NCBI GenBank assembly: GCA_016704895.1
Contig: JADIZG010000072.1
Span: 1-64,000 of the forward strand
Length of the DNA stretch: 64,000 nt
Direction of reading: 5' to 3'
Source of the DNA: Betaproteobacteria bacterium
GTDB lineage: Bacteria; Pseudomonadota; Gammaproteobacteria; Burkholderiales; Casimicrobiaceae
This document shows, one piece after another, positions 10,553 through 22,238 of this stretch (its first letter is position 1; each line of letters starts with the position of its first letter). The notes beneath the pieces are model-generated. The model saw only the letters and a list, made by a program, of their open reading frames with translations. It ran no database searches and was not told the DNA's origin. The translations under genes and the position numbers were made by a program.

Positions 10553-12067
10553 ATGCCGATCGACTACCTGCAGAAGATCCTGACCGCCAAGGTCTACGAC
10601 GTCGCGATCGAGACGCCGCTCGACTTCGCGCCGACGCTGTCGCACCGCATCGGCAACCGCGTGCTGCTGAAGCGCGAGGACCAGCAGCCGGTCTTCTCGT
10701 TCAAGCTGCGCGGCGCGTACAACAAGATGGCGCACCTGTCCGCCGCCGAGCGCGCTCGCGGCGTGCTCGCGGCGTCGGCCGGCAACCACGCGCAGGGCGT
10801 CGCCCTCGCGGCGCAGCGGCTGGGTTGCGAGGCGACGATCGTGATGCCGGTGACGACGCCGCAGATCAAGATCGGCGCGGTCCGGGCGCGCGGGGCGAAG
10901 GTGGTGCTCCACGGGGATTCGTACAGCGACGCCTACGGGCACGCGATGGAGCTCAAGGCGCGGACAGGCGCCGTGTTCGTCCATCCGTACGACGATCCGG
11001 ACGTGATCGCCGGGCAGGGCACGATCGGGATGGAGGTGCTGCGCCAGTGCCAGGGGCCGATCGACGCGATCTTCGTCGCGATCGGCGGCGGCGGCCTCAT
11101 CGCCGGCATCGGCGCCTACGTGAAGCGGGTGCGTCCGGACATCCGCATCATCGGCGTGCAGCCGGTCGACTCGGACGCGATGGCCCGCTCGCTCGCCGCC
11201 GGGCGGCGCGTGACGCTGCCCCACGTCGGGCTGTTCGCCGACGGCGTCGCGGTCAGGCAGGTCGGCAAGGAGACGTTCCGGCTCGCGCGCGAGGTGGTCG
11301 ACGAGATCGTGCTGGTCGACACCGACGCGACCTGCGCGGCGCTGAAGGACGTGTTCGAGGACACCCGCTCGATCCTCGAGCCGGCCGGCGCGCTCGCGAT
11401 CGCCGGCGTCAAGGCCTGGACCGCGCGCCATCGCGTGAAGGGGCACACCTTCGTCGCGATCGCCTGCGGCGCGAACATGAACTTCGACCGGCTGCGCTTC
11501 GTCGCCGAGCGCGCCGAGCTGGGCGAGCAGCGCGAGGCGGTGCTCGCCGTGACGATCCCCGAGCGCCCGGGCAGCTTCCGCGAGTTCTGCCGGCTGCTGG
11601 GCAAGCGCTCGGTCACCGAGTTCAACTACCGCTATGCCGATGCGTCGACCGCGCACCTGTTCGTCGGGGTCGAGGTGGCCGACCGGCACGAGAAGGACCG
11701 CCTGCTCGCCGACCTGAGGCGGCACCGGATCGACGCGCTCGACCTGTCCGACAACGAGATGGCGAAACTGCACGTCCGCCACCTGGTCGGCGGCCACGCG
11801 CCGCAGGCGACCGACGAGATCCTCTACCGGTTCGAGTTCCCCGAGCGGCCGGGCGCGCTGATGCGCTTCCTCGAGAGCATGAGCGCCGGCTGGAACATCA
11901 GCCTGTTCCACTACCGCAACCACGGGGCCGACTACGGCCGGGTGCTGGTGGGCATGCAGGTGCCGCCGAAGGACAAGGCCGAGTTCCGCACGTTCCTCGC
12001 GCGGCTGGGCTACGACCACGCCGACGAGACCGACAACCCGGCCTACCGCATGTTCCTCGGGCGCTGA
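10553..12067 (+). CDS. ilvA: Threonine ammonia-lyase, biosynthetic
   Basis: IlvA deaminates threonine to 2-oxobutanoate, the first committed step to isoleucine. The 504-residue frame from ATG 10553 begins MPIDYLQKIL. It carries the PLP lysine at about residue 51 in FSFKLRGAYNKM, the ASAGNHAQGVA loop, and the glycine-rich phosphate-binding loop AIGGGGLIAGI. The C-terminal third holds two ACT-like regulatory domains (AVLAVTIPERPGSFREFC and LYRFEFPERPGALMRFLE), which in this family give feedback control by isoleucine and valine. Length matches the E. coli enzyme closely. It is transcribed alone, divergent from ppx across 110 bases. Confidence 0.95.
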   Translation: MPIDYLQKILTAKVYDVAIETPLDFAPTLSHRIGNRVLLKREDQQPVFSFKLRGAYNKMAHLSAAERARGVLAASAGNHAQGVALAAQRLGCEATIVMPVTTPQIKIGAVRARGAKVVLHGDSYSDAYGHAMELKARTGAVFVHPYDDPDVIAGQGTIGMEVLRQCQGPIDAIFVAIGGGGLIAGIGAYVKRVRPDIRIIGVQPVDSDAMARSLAAGRRVTLPHVGLFADGVAVRQVGKETFRLAREVVDEIVLVDTDATCAALKDVFEDTRSILEPAGALAIAGVKAWTARHRVKGHTFVAIACGANMNFDRLRFVAERAELGEQREAVLAVTIPERPGSFREFCRLLGKRSVTEFNYRYADASTAHLFVGVEVADRHEKDRLLADLRRHRIDALDLSDNEMAKLHVRHLVGGHAPQATDEILYRFEFPERPGALMRFLESMSAGWNISLFHYRNHGADYGRVLVGMQVPPKDKAEFRTFLARLGYDHADETDNPAYRMFLGR

Positions 12068-12315
12068 GCGCCCGGTTCGTCGCCGGCCTGCCGCGACGCT
12101 CATTGCGACCCTGAGGGTCACCCTGTGCCGCGCCGCGTCAGGCAACCCGCGCGATAACTTGCCGGGATGTTGCATTCCGCGCAAAAGCGCCCGCCTCGCT
12201 CGATTCCGGCAAGCTTTATGCTCTAGTCACGGCCGGCCGGGCATGGCAGACTGAATTCGGGAATCCTGCCCGCCCGCATCGGCGCCGAGGGGCGCGGATT
12301 TCCCATGGAGGGACA

Positions 12316-12714
12316 TTGGCCGACCAGAGTGCGCTGTCGGGCGTCAAGGTGATGGTGATCGACGATTCGAACACCATCCGCCGGAGCGCGGAAATCTTCC
12401 TGCTGCAGGCCGGGTGCACCGTCATCCTGGCCGAGGACGGATTCGACGCGCTGGCCAAGATCGCCGACCACCATCCGAACCTCGTGTTCGTCGACATCAT
12501 GATGCCGCGGCTGGACGGCTACCAGACCTGCGCGCTGATCAAGAAGAACGCGAAGTTCCGCACGACCCCGGTGATCATGCTCTCGTCGAAGGACGGGCTG
12601 TTCGACCGGGCGCGGGGCCGGATGGTCGGCTCCGACCAGTACCTGACGAAGCCGTTCACCAAGGAAAGCCTGCTCAAGGCGGTCGCCGCGCACGTGAACC
12701 GCGCTGCGGCATGA
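12316..12714 (+). CDS. pilG: Twitching motility response regulator PilG
   Basis: A single-domain CheY-like receiver of the type IV pilus chemosensory (Pil-Chp) system, phosphorylated by ChpA and promoting pilus extension in Pseudomonas. The 132-residue protein has the acidic pair in VMVIDDSNTIRRS, phospho-acceptor Asp60 in LVFVDIMMPRLDG, and the conserved lysine in YLTKPFTKES. The start is TTG at 12316, with GGAGGG five bases upstream; the nearby ATG at 12305 is in another frame. It is the first gene of pilG-pilH-pilI-pilJ-chpA. The 248-base upstream gap has no gene. Confidence 0.92.
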   Translation: MADQSALSGVKVMVIDDSNTIRRSAEIFLLQAGCTVILAEDGFDALAKIADHHPNLVFVDIMMPRLDGYQTCALIKKNAKFRTTPVIMLSSKDGLFDRARGRMVGSDQYLTKPFTKESLLKAVAAHVNRAAA

Positions 12715-12767
12715 CGCGCGCGAAGGCGACGCGCCGCGAGGGCGGGCGACGAAAAGAAGGCACAAGC

Positions 12768-13133
12768 ATGGTGATCAAGAAGATCCTGATCGTCGACGAC
12801 TCGCCCACCGAGCGCCACGTCCTCAACGACATGCTGACGAAGGCGGGCTACGAGGTCGTCGCCAGCGACAACGGCGAGGACGCGATCCAGAAGGCGAAAT
12901 CGGTCCAGCCGGACCTCATCCTGATGGACGTCGTGATGCCCGGGCTGAACGGGTTCCAGGCCACGCGCGCGATCTCGCGCGACCCCGAGACGCGCTCGAT
13001 CCCGATCATCCTGTGCACGTCGAAGAGCCAGGAGACCGACAAGATCTGGGGCATGCGCCAGGGCGCGCGCGACTACGTCGTGAAGCCGGTGAACCGCGAC
13101 GAGCTGCTCGCGAAGATCGCCGCGATCGACTGA
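12768..13133 (+). CDS. pilH: Twitching motility response regulator PilH
   Basis: The second single-domain receiver of the Pil-Chp pathway. In Pseudomonas PilH counters PilG, acting as a phosphate sink or retraction regulator. The 121-residue protein starts MVIKKILIVDDSPTERHVL, has phospho-acceptor Asp54 in ILMDVVMPGLNG, the Thr of LCTSKSQETD, and lysine in DYVVKPVNRDE. A purine-rich site (GAAAAGAAGG) lies about ten bases before ATG 12768. It follows pilG after 53 bases and precedes pilI by 25, so the genes are co-transcribed. Confidence 0.92.
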   Translation: MVIKKILIVDDSPTERHVLNDMLTKAGYEVVASDNGEDAIQKAKSVQPDLILMDVVMPGLNGFQATRAISRDPETRSIPIILCTSKSQETDKIWGMRQGARDYVVKPVNRDELLAKIAAID

Positions 13134-13158
13134 CCGGACGCCCGGGGACCCCCGCTCG

Positions 13159-13680
13159 ATGGCCCGCACCGCGAAGCTCGACCTGCGCGCGTTCCAGCAG
13201 GAGCTCGCCACTCGGCTCGCGAGCAAGACGGCCGCGCAGGTGGAGTCGTCCCGGCTCGGCCTCGCGTGCGGGGGCGAGCAGTGGCTCGTGCGCCTCGCCG
13301 ACGCCGGCGAGGTCGTGGCCGTGCCTCCGGTGACGGCGGTGCCCCACACGCAGCGCTGGCACCTGGGGATCGCCAACGTCCGGGGCAACCTGTTCAGCGT
13401 GATCGACTTCGCGCGCTTCATCGGTCGCGATCATGCCGGCCTCGGCGCACAGGCGCGGCTCGTCCTGTTCGGGCCGCGGGCGGGCGACCTCAACGCCGGG
13501 ATCGTGGTCGAGCGCGTGCTCGGCCTGCGCAACCTGGCCGAGCTCGCGCCGTCGGGCACCGCGTCCGGCGCGCCGGCATGGTATGCGCAGCGCTGGATGG
13601 ACGCCGACGGGCGCACGTGGCAGGAGATCGACCTGTCCCGGCTCGCGCGCGACCCGGCCTTCCTGCAAATAGGCACCTGA
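13159..13680 (+). CDS. pilI: CheW-like adaptor PilI
   Basis: A CheW-domain scaffold that couples the PilJ receptor to the ChpA kinase. The 173-residue frame has the CheW fold signature LACGGEQWLVRLADAGEVVA, then the conserved GIANVRGNLFSVIDFARFIG block and, near the C-terminus, the Trp-rich WYAQRWMDADGRTWQEIDL seen in PilI proteins. Position between pilH and pilJ supports the name. The frame is intact. Confidence 0.88.
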   Translation: MARTAKLDLRAFQQELATRLASKTAAQVESSRLGLACGGEQWLVRLADAGEVVAVPPVTAVPHTQRWHLGIANVRGNLFSVIDFARFIGRDHAGLGAQARLVLFGPRAGDLNAGIVVERVLGLRNLAELAPSGTASGAPAWYAQRWMDADGRTWQEIDLSRLARDPAFLQIGT

Positions 13681-13726
13681 CGAGGGGCGGCCGCGCCTGT
13701 CAGCGACGAGACGACCCGGAGGATCC

Positions 13727-15934
13727 ATGGCGTTCAAGATGCCCAACCTGTTCGGTGCGAAGCCGCCTTCGGCGACCGCCGACGACCTCGACATGCCGAC
13801 GACGCAGGTCAAGATGGCCGCGCAGAACGCGCCCGGCTACGACCCGCTCGCGTCGGTGTCGATCATGGAGCAGCTGCGAAGCGCTTCGCAGGCGATCAAG
13901 GTCCCGCGCAAGATCCCGGTCCTCGGCAGCATGCCGGTGGTCAAGCAGTTCCAGGTGCTGGGCACGCTGCTCGCGATGTTCCTGGTGTTCGCGGCGTTCA
14001 TGGTGTTCCTCGAGAACCGGCAGTCGTCGCAGACCTCGGCGGCCGCATCGACCGCGACGGAAATGCAGATGCTCTCGCAGCGGCTCGCGCGCGGCTCCGC
14101 GCTCGCGTCCCAGGGCCAGGCCGCCGGCTTCCCGGCGGTGGAGGACAGCCGCGAGCGGTTCCGGTCGAACCTCGACGCGCTGCTGAACGGCGGCACGGTG
14201 CGCGGCGTCCGGGTCGACGTCGCGCAGGAGCCCGAGCTCGTCGAACTGCTGACCGCGGTGAAGGCGCGCTGGGAGCGCGTGGACGCGGCAGCCGAGCGCC
14301 TCACCGCCAACCAGCAGAGCCTCGTCGCGCTGGCGAAGGGCCTCGAATCGATCAACCAGGCCAACGCGGGCCTGCTCGATCTCGCCCAGCAGGCGGCGCA
14401 GCAGATCGGCGCGGCGGGCGGGTCGCTGCGCGAGATCGACTATGCGAACCAGCTCGCGGTGCTGTCGCAGCGCATCGCGAAGAACGCCAACGCGCTCGCG
14501 TCGTCGGACGAGATCGATCCGGAAGTCGCGTTCCTGATGGGCAAGGACACCGGGGCGTTCCGCGACATCCTGAACGGGCTCCTCCGGGGAAGCGACACGC
14601 TGCGCATCGCGGCGATCCGCAACGAGGACGCGCGCGCGACGCTCGCCGAGCTCGCGAAGCGGTTCGCGACGTACGACGCGGGCGTGTCCGCGATCCTGCA
14701 GAACATGCAGCGCCTGACGATCGCGAAGCAGTCGGCCCGGGCGATCAACGTCGAGGCGGAACCGCTCCTCAACGACACGGTGAAGCTCTCGCAGTTGTAC
14801 GAGGGCGGCGCCGGGTTCGCGCGCACGTTCACGCTGTGGGCGGCGATCGTGTTCGCGATCCTCGCGCTCGTCTGCCTCGTGCTCCTCGGCAAGGTGTTCC
14901 TCGACGACGCGCGGATGCGCGCGTTCGAGAGCGAGAACGAGAACAAGCGGAACCAGGAGGCGATCCTCCGGCTGCTGAACGAGATGGGCAACCTCGCGGA
15001 CGGCGACCTGACGGTGCAGGCCTCCGTGACCGAGGACGTGACGGGCGCGATCGCCGACTCGATCAACTTCACGATCGAGGAGCTGCGCACGCTGGTCCGG
15101 GGCATCAACTCGGCGACCGACCAGGTGACGCGCGCGACGCAGGAGACGCAGTCGATCTCGAACCGGCTGTTCGAGGCGTCGCAGCGGCAGAACCGGGAGA
15201 TTCAGCAGGCGTCCGCGTCGGTGCTGCAGATGGCGCAGTCGATCAGCGAAGTCGCGCAGAACGCGTCGCAGTCGGCGAAGGTCGCGCAGCAGGCGCTCGG
15301 CGCCGCCGAGAAGGGCGGGCAGGCGGTGCAGAACCAGATCTCGGGCATGAACGAGATCCGCACGCAGATCCAGGACACCTCGAAGCGGATCAAGCGCCTG
15401 GGCGAGTCCTCGCTCGAGATCGGCGAGATCGTCGAGCTCATCTCGGACATCACCGAGCAGACGAACGTGCTCGCGCTGAACGCCGCGATCCAGGCGGCGT
15501 CCGCCGGCGAGGCCGGCCGCGGTTTCACGGTCGTGGCCGAGGAAGTGCAGCGGCTGGCGGAACGCTCGGGCGAGGCGACCAAGCAGATCGAGGCGATCGT
15601 GAAGACCATTCAGGCCGACACGCAGGACGCGGTGGCCGCCATGGAGAAGTCGACGGTCGGCGTGGTCGAGGGCGCGAAGCTCTCGGACGCCGCGGGCCAG
15701 GCGCTCACCGAGATCCAGAGCGTGTCGCGCGAGCTCGCGGAGCTGATCGGCCGCATCTCCGCGCAGACGCAGATGCAGTCGACGTCCGTCACCGACGTGA
15801 CGCGCGGCATGCAGGGCATCCTGAAGATCACCGGAGGAGACGACCGAGGGCACGAAGCAGACGAACGTGTCGATCGGACAGCTGACCAAGCTCGCCGCCG
15901 ACCTGCGCTCGTCGGTCGCGGGCTTCAAGGTGTG

Positions 15935-15939
<5 letters not shown>
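13727..15939 (+). CDS. pilJ: Type IV pilus methyl-accepting chemoreceptor PilJ (3' end damaged)
   Basis: PilJ is the inner-membrane chemoreceptor of the Pil-Chp system. The start at ATG 13727 has GGAGG upstream. Transmembrane segments occur near residues 77-95 (FQVLGTLLAMFLVFAAFMVF) and 366-390 (AAIVFAILALVCLVLLG), framing a periplasmic PilJ-type sensor region with two repeats of the MQMLSQRLARGS / LAVLSQRIAKNA kind. The cytoplasmic tip has ALNAAIQAASAGEAGRGF, the highly conserved receptor hairpin. An extra G near 15834 breaks the frame; the correct continuation (TEETTEGTKQTNVSIGQL to SVAGFKV) is in the next frame. The stop is lost in the poly-G tract, although family members end within a few codons of this point. 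Confidence 0.9.
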
Positions 15940-16078
<139 letters not shown>

Positions 16079-16301
16079 CAAGTCGGCCGAGGCGCAGATG
16101 CGGCGCATCAACGCGCAGGGGGGAGCGCGAGCGGGGCAGCGGCCGACGGCGCAGATGCCGCGAATCAACGGCGGGAAGGCCACCAGGGATCGGGGGATCG
16201 GATGCGGGCTTCGGCATCGAACGGAATGACCGGATGACAACGACCGGATTCGGGGTGAACCAGGAAGGCTGGCGCGCTTCGTGCTGGTGGGCGGTGCTCG
16301 C

Positions 16302-16325
16302 TGACTCCTGACTCCTGACTCCTGA
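16302..16325 (+). repeat. TGACTCC heptad repeat abutting the chpA start codon
   Basis: Four TGA triplets spaced by exactly seven bases (16302, 16309, 16316, 16323) form near-perfect TGACTCC heptads, and the last TGA overlaps ATG 16325. All three forward frames are stopped. The same design precedes dnaQ at 3414-3430. Confidence 0.7.
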
Positions 16326-19300
16326 TGTCCACCGACACCGCACCGGACTTCGACCTGGGACCTCTGTCCTGGGTGCAGAACGAGATCGACCAGGCGATCG
16401 CGCGCGGGCTGGAATCGCTTGCCGCGTTCCGCGCGAACACCGGCGACGACGCGGCGCTCAAGCACGCGCGCACGCACGTCCACCAGGCGGCGGGCGCGAT
16501 CCAGATGGTCGGGCTCGACGCGGTCGTCGCCTACACCGACGAGCTCGAGCGGCAGCTCGCGCGGCTCGAGTCGCTGCCGCGCGCCGAGGTGGACGCCACG
16601 GCCGAGGTCGTCGACCGCGCGTGCCGCAAGCTCCGGATCTTCCTCGACGAGCTGGTCAAGGGCGTCGCACCGGTTCCCCTCAAGCTCTTTCCCGAATACG
16701 AGGCGATGCAGCTCGCGCGCGGCGCGAAGGCGGCGTCGCCCACCGAGCTGTTCTACCCCGACCTGACGCTGCGGCCGCCGAAGATCGCGCCGCGCGAGCC
16801 GATCGGCGTCTCGAAGCTTCCGTCCTACCTGGTGAAGCAGCGCCGAACCTACCAGCGCGGCCTGCTCACGTGGCTGCGGGGCGACGCCGAGGGCGCGAGG
16901 ACGATGCGCGAGGCGGTCGCCGGCATCGAGGACGCGACGACGCAGGGCAGCCTGAGGTCGTTCTGGTGGAGTGTCGGCGCGCTGCTGGAGGCAATCAACG
17001 GGAACGGGCTCGACCCCGGCTTCGGCGTCAAGCAGCTCGCCGCCCGCATCGACCTGCAGATCCGCCGCGTCGTCGAGGGCAGCGCGAAGGCGGCCGACCG
17101 GCTGCGCCGCGAGGTGCTCTACTACGTGGCGATCAGCGCGCCGGTGGGGCCGCAGGTCCAGGCGGTTCAGCGGACGTTCCAGCTCGCGGGGCTGATCCCC
17201 ACCGCCGAGGCGCTCAACGCCGACCTCGTGCGCATCCAGCCGCTCCTGCGCGAGGCGCGCGAGCAGCTCGCGCAGGCGAAGGACGCCTGGCTCAAGTTCG
17301 CCTCGGGGCGCGCCGAGAACCTGCCCAAGCTGAAGGCCACGCTCACGTCGGTCCACACGAAGGCGGCCGAGGTCAAGCACGGCGCGCTGATGAAGCTCAC
17401 CTCGGCGCTGGTCGAGCGGCTCGACAGGATGCCGACCGCCGGCGTGTCCGAGACGCTCGCGATGGAATACGCGACGGCGCTCCTGCTCGCCGAGAGCGCG
17501 TTCGAGAACTACACGACGCTCACGCCGGACTTCCCGAAGCAGGTCGACACGATGCTCACGCGCCTCGACGCGGCGCGGGCCGGCCGCCCGAGCGAGGCGG
17601 CGGCGGCGCCCGCGCTCGACGAGATGAGCAAGCGCGCGCAGGAGCGCGTGCTGGTCGCGCAGGTCGGGCGCGAGATCCAGGCGAACCTGCGCCGGATGGA
17701 GCAGGTGCTCGACGCCTTCTTCCGCGACAACGGCAAGCGCGCCGACCTCGCCACGCTCACGAAGGACAGCCAGCAGGTTCGCGGCGCACTCACGATCCTG
17801 GGCCTCGACGACGCCGAGCGCCTGCTCGCGTCGTGCCAGCAGCAGATCGAGCACTACGCGAATCCCGAGACCGAGGTCTCCAACGACGATCTGGAGAGCC
17901 TCGCGGAGTCGCTGTCGGGGCTGGGGTTCTACATCGAGGCGGTCGAGCAGCAGCGGCCGGACCGGGACCGCCTGATCGCGCCGCTGATCGCGAAGCGCCT
18001 GGGCCAGGTCCAGGCGGCGAAGGTCGACGAGACGGAATCCGTCGAGACGTCGGTGGCGCGCCTGCGCGCGTCGCTGCCCACGCTGGTCGACGAGGCGCGG
18101 CGCGCGCCCTCGGATGCGGCCGCGCGCGAGTCGCTGCGCACCAAGCTCGCCGGGCTGCGCGACGACGCCGAGCTGATCGGCGACGCCGAGCTCGTCGCGC
18201 AGGCCGAGTCCGCGCTGACGGAGCTCGACCGCGGCGGCGCCGCGGCGCTCGCCGAGGCGGCCGCCGCGATCGCGGACACCGGCGCGGCCCCGGCGCCCGC
18301 GATCTCCGACGAGACGAAGCGGCTGCTCGAGACCGACAGCAAGGATCTCGACGCCGAGCTCCTCGAGATCTACCTGACCGAAGCCACGGAGGTGCTCGAC
18401 ACGATCGGCGACCAGCATCGCGCGCTCGTCGACAACCCGGGCGACCGCGAGGCGCTGCGCACCGTGCGCCGCGGGTTCCACACGCTCAAGGGCTCGGGGC
18501 GGATGGTCGGCCTGAAGGAGCTGGGCGAGCTCGCGTGGGACGTCGAGCGCATCCACAACCGGCTGCTCGACGAGGAGCGCCCGGTGACGCCGGCGGTCCT
18601 CGACCTGATCCGTCTCGCGCAGGCCTCGTTCCGCGACTGGCTCGGCGAATTGCGCGAACACGGCCGGGTGGCGGCGGATCCGTCTGCACTGCACGCGGCG
18701 ATCGCCGCCGTCGAGGCGCGGCTGCCGGGCGGGCCGCGCATCGACGCAGCGCCGGCCGCCTCCGCGCCGGTCGAGCGGGTCGCGTCGGTCGCGCCCGTCG
18801 ATGCGCCGCCGGCCGACCCCGACTCGCAGCTCGTCGAAGTGATCGACATCGCCATTCCCGCGTTGGCTGAGCCGGAGGCGTCCGCGCCGGCGCCGGCCGT
18901 CGCGCAGGAGCCTGACGAGCCGGCGTACGAAGCCGACATCGTCGAGCTGCCCGAGCTCGGCGGTTCCGCGCCGACCGTCGAGGTCGAGGTCGTCGACGCG
19001 GAAACCGGCGTCGAGCCGGTGCGGCCAGCGGGCCCGCCGACGCTGAAGCTCGTCGCGGACAACACGCTGGCGGACGTCGGCATCCCCCCGTCGACGAGAT
19101 CGACATCGGCGGCGTGCGCATCTCGACGTCGCTGCACCGGATCCTCGTCGACGAGGCCGAGGAGCACCTGGCGACGCTCGACCACGAGCTGTCGCTGCTG
19201 CAGTTCGACCCGGGCGCCGCGCCGTCGCAGGCGATGATCCGCGCGGCGCACACGCTGTGCGGCATCCACCGCACCGGCGGATTCCCGCTCGTCGCCGGTC

Positions 19301-22163
19301 TCGCCAAGACGCTCGAGCTCACGCTGGTCGCGCTCGAGCAGTCCGGGGCGCCCCGCTGCCCGGCGGCGCGCAGCCGGCGATCGCGCGCGGTGTCTCGGCG
19401 CTGCGCGCGCTGGCCGCGCGGGTGAAGGCCCGCGTCGCGTTCGACCCGATCGACCAGGAGGAGTGCGAGCGCGCCGACGCGGAGCTCGAGGCGCTGCGCA
19501 GCGAGGTCGCGCTGGCGCCCGGCGCCGACATCGAGACGCGCGCTGCGCTCGCGGCCGAGGCGGAGGACGACGAGGCGGAAGCGGTGCGGCAGGAGCCGCC
19601 GCCGGCGCCGTCGGTGGAAGCGCCCGTCGAGGACGTGCGCGTCGAGGACGTGCGCGCCGTCGTGGAAGCCGCGCCGGAGGCCGGGCTGCCCGCCGTCGAG
19701 CTCCCCGAGCCGGCGCCGGTCGCGACCGTCGCCGCGTTCGAGGCGACCGCGATCCCGCCGTCCCTCCAGGCCGAGCCCGAGCCCGAGATCGCGCTGCCCG
19801 CGCCGACCGTCGACCCGCTGGAAGGCGTGCGGGACGACGTCGTCGAGGTCCAGGTCCTCGGCATCTTCGTCGAGGAGGCGGGCGACCTGTTCCCGCAGGC
19901 CGGCGAGCAGGTCCGCGCATGGCGGCGCTCGCCCGGCGACGCCGAAGCCCCGGCGCAGCTTCGGCGCGTGCTTCACACGTTCAAGGGCAGTGCGCGGATG
20001 GCGGGCGCGATGCGCCTGGGCGAGCTCGCGCACCGGATGGAGTCGCGCCTCATGGCCGGCGAGGAGCCGGCCGCGGCGACGCCCGCGCTGTTCGAGGCGC
20101 TCGACGCCGATCTCGACGACATCGCGTTCCTGCTCGAGGGCCTGCGCGCCGGCAAGTCCAATCTCGACCTGCCGTGGGTGGCGCAGGCGAAGGCCGCGAC
20201 TGCGCCGCAGGAGCCCGCCGCCGTCGAGTCCGCGCCGCCGGAGATCGCGCCGGCCGTGCCGCTCCACGTGCAGGCCGTCGTGCCGCTCGCACCGGCGGCG
20301 ACGACCGCCGTGCCGGACGCGGCGGCCGAGCCGGAGTCCGCGTCGCGCGCGATGCTTCGCGTGCGCGCCGACGTGATCGACCGACTCGCGAACGAGGCCG
20401 GCGAGGTCGCGATCGCCCGCGCGCGCGTCGAAGGCGAGCTGCGCGCGCTCAAGGCCAACCTGCTCGAGCTCACCGGCAGCGTGATCCGCCTGCGCGGCCA
20501 GGTGCGCGAGATCGAGATCCAGGCCGAATCGCAGATCCAGTCGCGGATGAGCGCGGTCGCCGAGACGCACGCGGGCTTCGACCCGCTCGAGTTCGACCGC
20601 TACACGCGCTTCCAGGAGGTCACGCGCTCGCTGGCCGAGGGCGTGAACGACGTGTCGACCGTGCAGCAGTCGCTGCTCAAGAACCTCGACGACGCGGACG
20701 CCGCGCTGCTCGCCCAGGCGCGGCTCTCGCGCGAGGTGCAGCAGCGCCTGTTCTCGATCCGCACGGTTCCGTTCGGCAGCCTGTCCGAGCGCCTCTACCG
20801 GATCCTGCGCGCGACCGCGCGCGAGCTCGACAAGCGCGCGAACCTCGAGATCGTCGGCGGACAGACCGAGCTCGACCGCTCGGTGCTGGAGAAGCTCGCC
20901 GGCCCGCTCGAGCACCTGCTGCGCAACGCGCTCGACCACGGCGTCGAATCCCGCGCGGCGCGGGTCGCCGCGGGCAAGTCCGAGACCGGCGAGATCACGC
21001 TGACCGTGCGCCAGGCCGGCAACGAAGTCATGATCGAGCTCGCCGACGACGGCGGCGGCATCGACCTCGCGCGGGTGCGCGAACGCGCGCGGGAGCTGGG
21101 CCTCGTCGCGCCCGATGCGCAGCCGACCGACGCCCAGCTCGTCGAATGCATCTTCCGTCCCGGCTTCACGACCGCGTCGAAGGTGACGCAGATCTCGGGC
21201 CGCGGCGTGGGCATGGACGTCGTGCGCGCGGAAATCACCGCGCTGGGCGGCCGCGTCGAGGTGAACACGCGCGAGGGGCAGGGGACGACGTTCACGCTCT
21301 ACCTGCCGCTGACGCTCGCCATCGCCCAGATCGTGCTGGTGCGCGCGGGCGGCCGCCTGTGGGCGCTGCCCGCGCCGATGATCGCGCAGGTCCAGCAGGT
21401 GAAGGCCGAGGCGCTGCTCCAGCTCTACGTCGCGCGCGAGGTCGACTGGCAGCAGCAGCGCTATCCGTTCCACTACCTGCCGCGCCTGCTCGGCGACAAC
21501 GCGCACAACCCGGAGACGGCGCGCCACAACCCGGTGCTGCTGCTGCGCTCGGGCCAGAGCCGCGCCGCCGTCCACGTCGACGAGATGGTCGGCAACCAGG
21601 AAGTCGTGGTCAAGAACATCGGCGCGCAGCTCGCGCGCGTGTCCGGCATCTCCGGCGCGACCGTGCTCGGCAACGGCGAGATCGTCCTCATCATCAACCC
21701 GGTGCAGCTCGCGCAACGGGCCGACGTCGAGGTGTTCGACCCGAACGCCGAGAGGCGCGTCGCGCGCCCGGCGGCGCAGGCCGTGCCGTCCCGCCCGGTC
21801 GTGCTCGTCGTCGACGACTCGCTGACCGTGCGCAAGATCACGAGCCGGCTGCTCGCGCGGGAAGGCTTCGACGTTCTGACCGCCAAGGACGGCGTCGACG
21901 CGCTGCAGGTGCTCACCGAGCAGCTGCCGGACGTGATCCTGCTCGACATCGAGATGCCGCGCATGGACGGCTTCGAGTTCACGAAGACGATCAAGCGCGA
22001 CGCGAAGCTCTCCCACATCCCGATCATCATGATCACCTCGCGCACGGCCGAGAAGCACCGGAACCTCGCGAAGGAGCTGGGCGTCGACCTCTATCTCGGC
22101 AAGCCCTTCCAGGAAGAGGACCTGCTGAAGTGCCTGCGCGAGATGCTCGAGCTCACGGCCTGA
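16325..22163 (+). CDS. chpA: ChpA/PilL hybrid histidine kinase of type IV pilus chemosensing (two frameshifts)
   Basis: A very large CheA-like kinase, about 1,945 residues after correction, that phosphorylates PilG and PilH. In order it has an N-terminal HPt-like module (THVHQAAGAIQMVGL), long helical repeats, a canonical HPt with His719 (FHTLKGSGRMVGL), an atypical HPt (AHTLCGIHRTGGF), and another canonical HPt (LHTFKGSARMAGAM). Then come a dimerisation region, the ATP-binding domain with N-box LEHLLRNALDHGVE, G1 DDGGGID and G2 GRGVGMDVV, a CheW-like domain, and a receiver with VVDDSLTVRK, LLDIEMPRMDG and YLGKPF. Frame breaks lie near 19085 (two extra C) and 19355 (one extra C), both in C runs, so probably sequencing error. 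It ends the pil-chp operon. Confidence 0.92.
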
Positions 22164-22238
22164 CAGGCCCCGCAGCAACACGCCGGTTCCGGGGCGCCGC
22201 TCGCCGCAGGCGGGCGCTAGTGATACGCTGAAGCCGAC

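Noticed and set aside
12159..12174. Sigma-54-like site TTGCCGGGATGTTGCA upstream of pilG
   Set aside because: Spacing fits a -24/-12 promoter, but one of the two invariant G bases at -24 is T and no enhancer-binding site is evident. Not strong enough to annotate.
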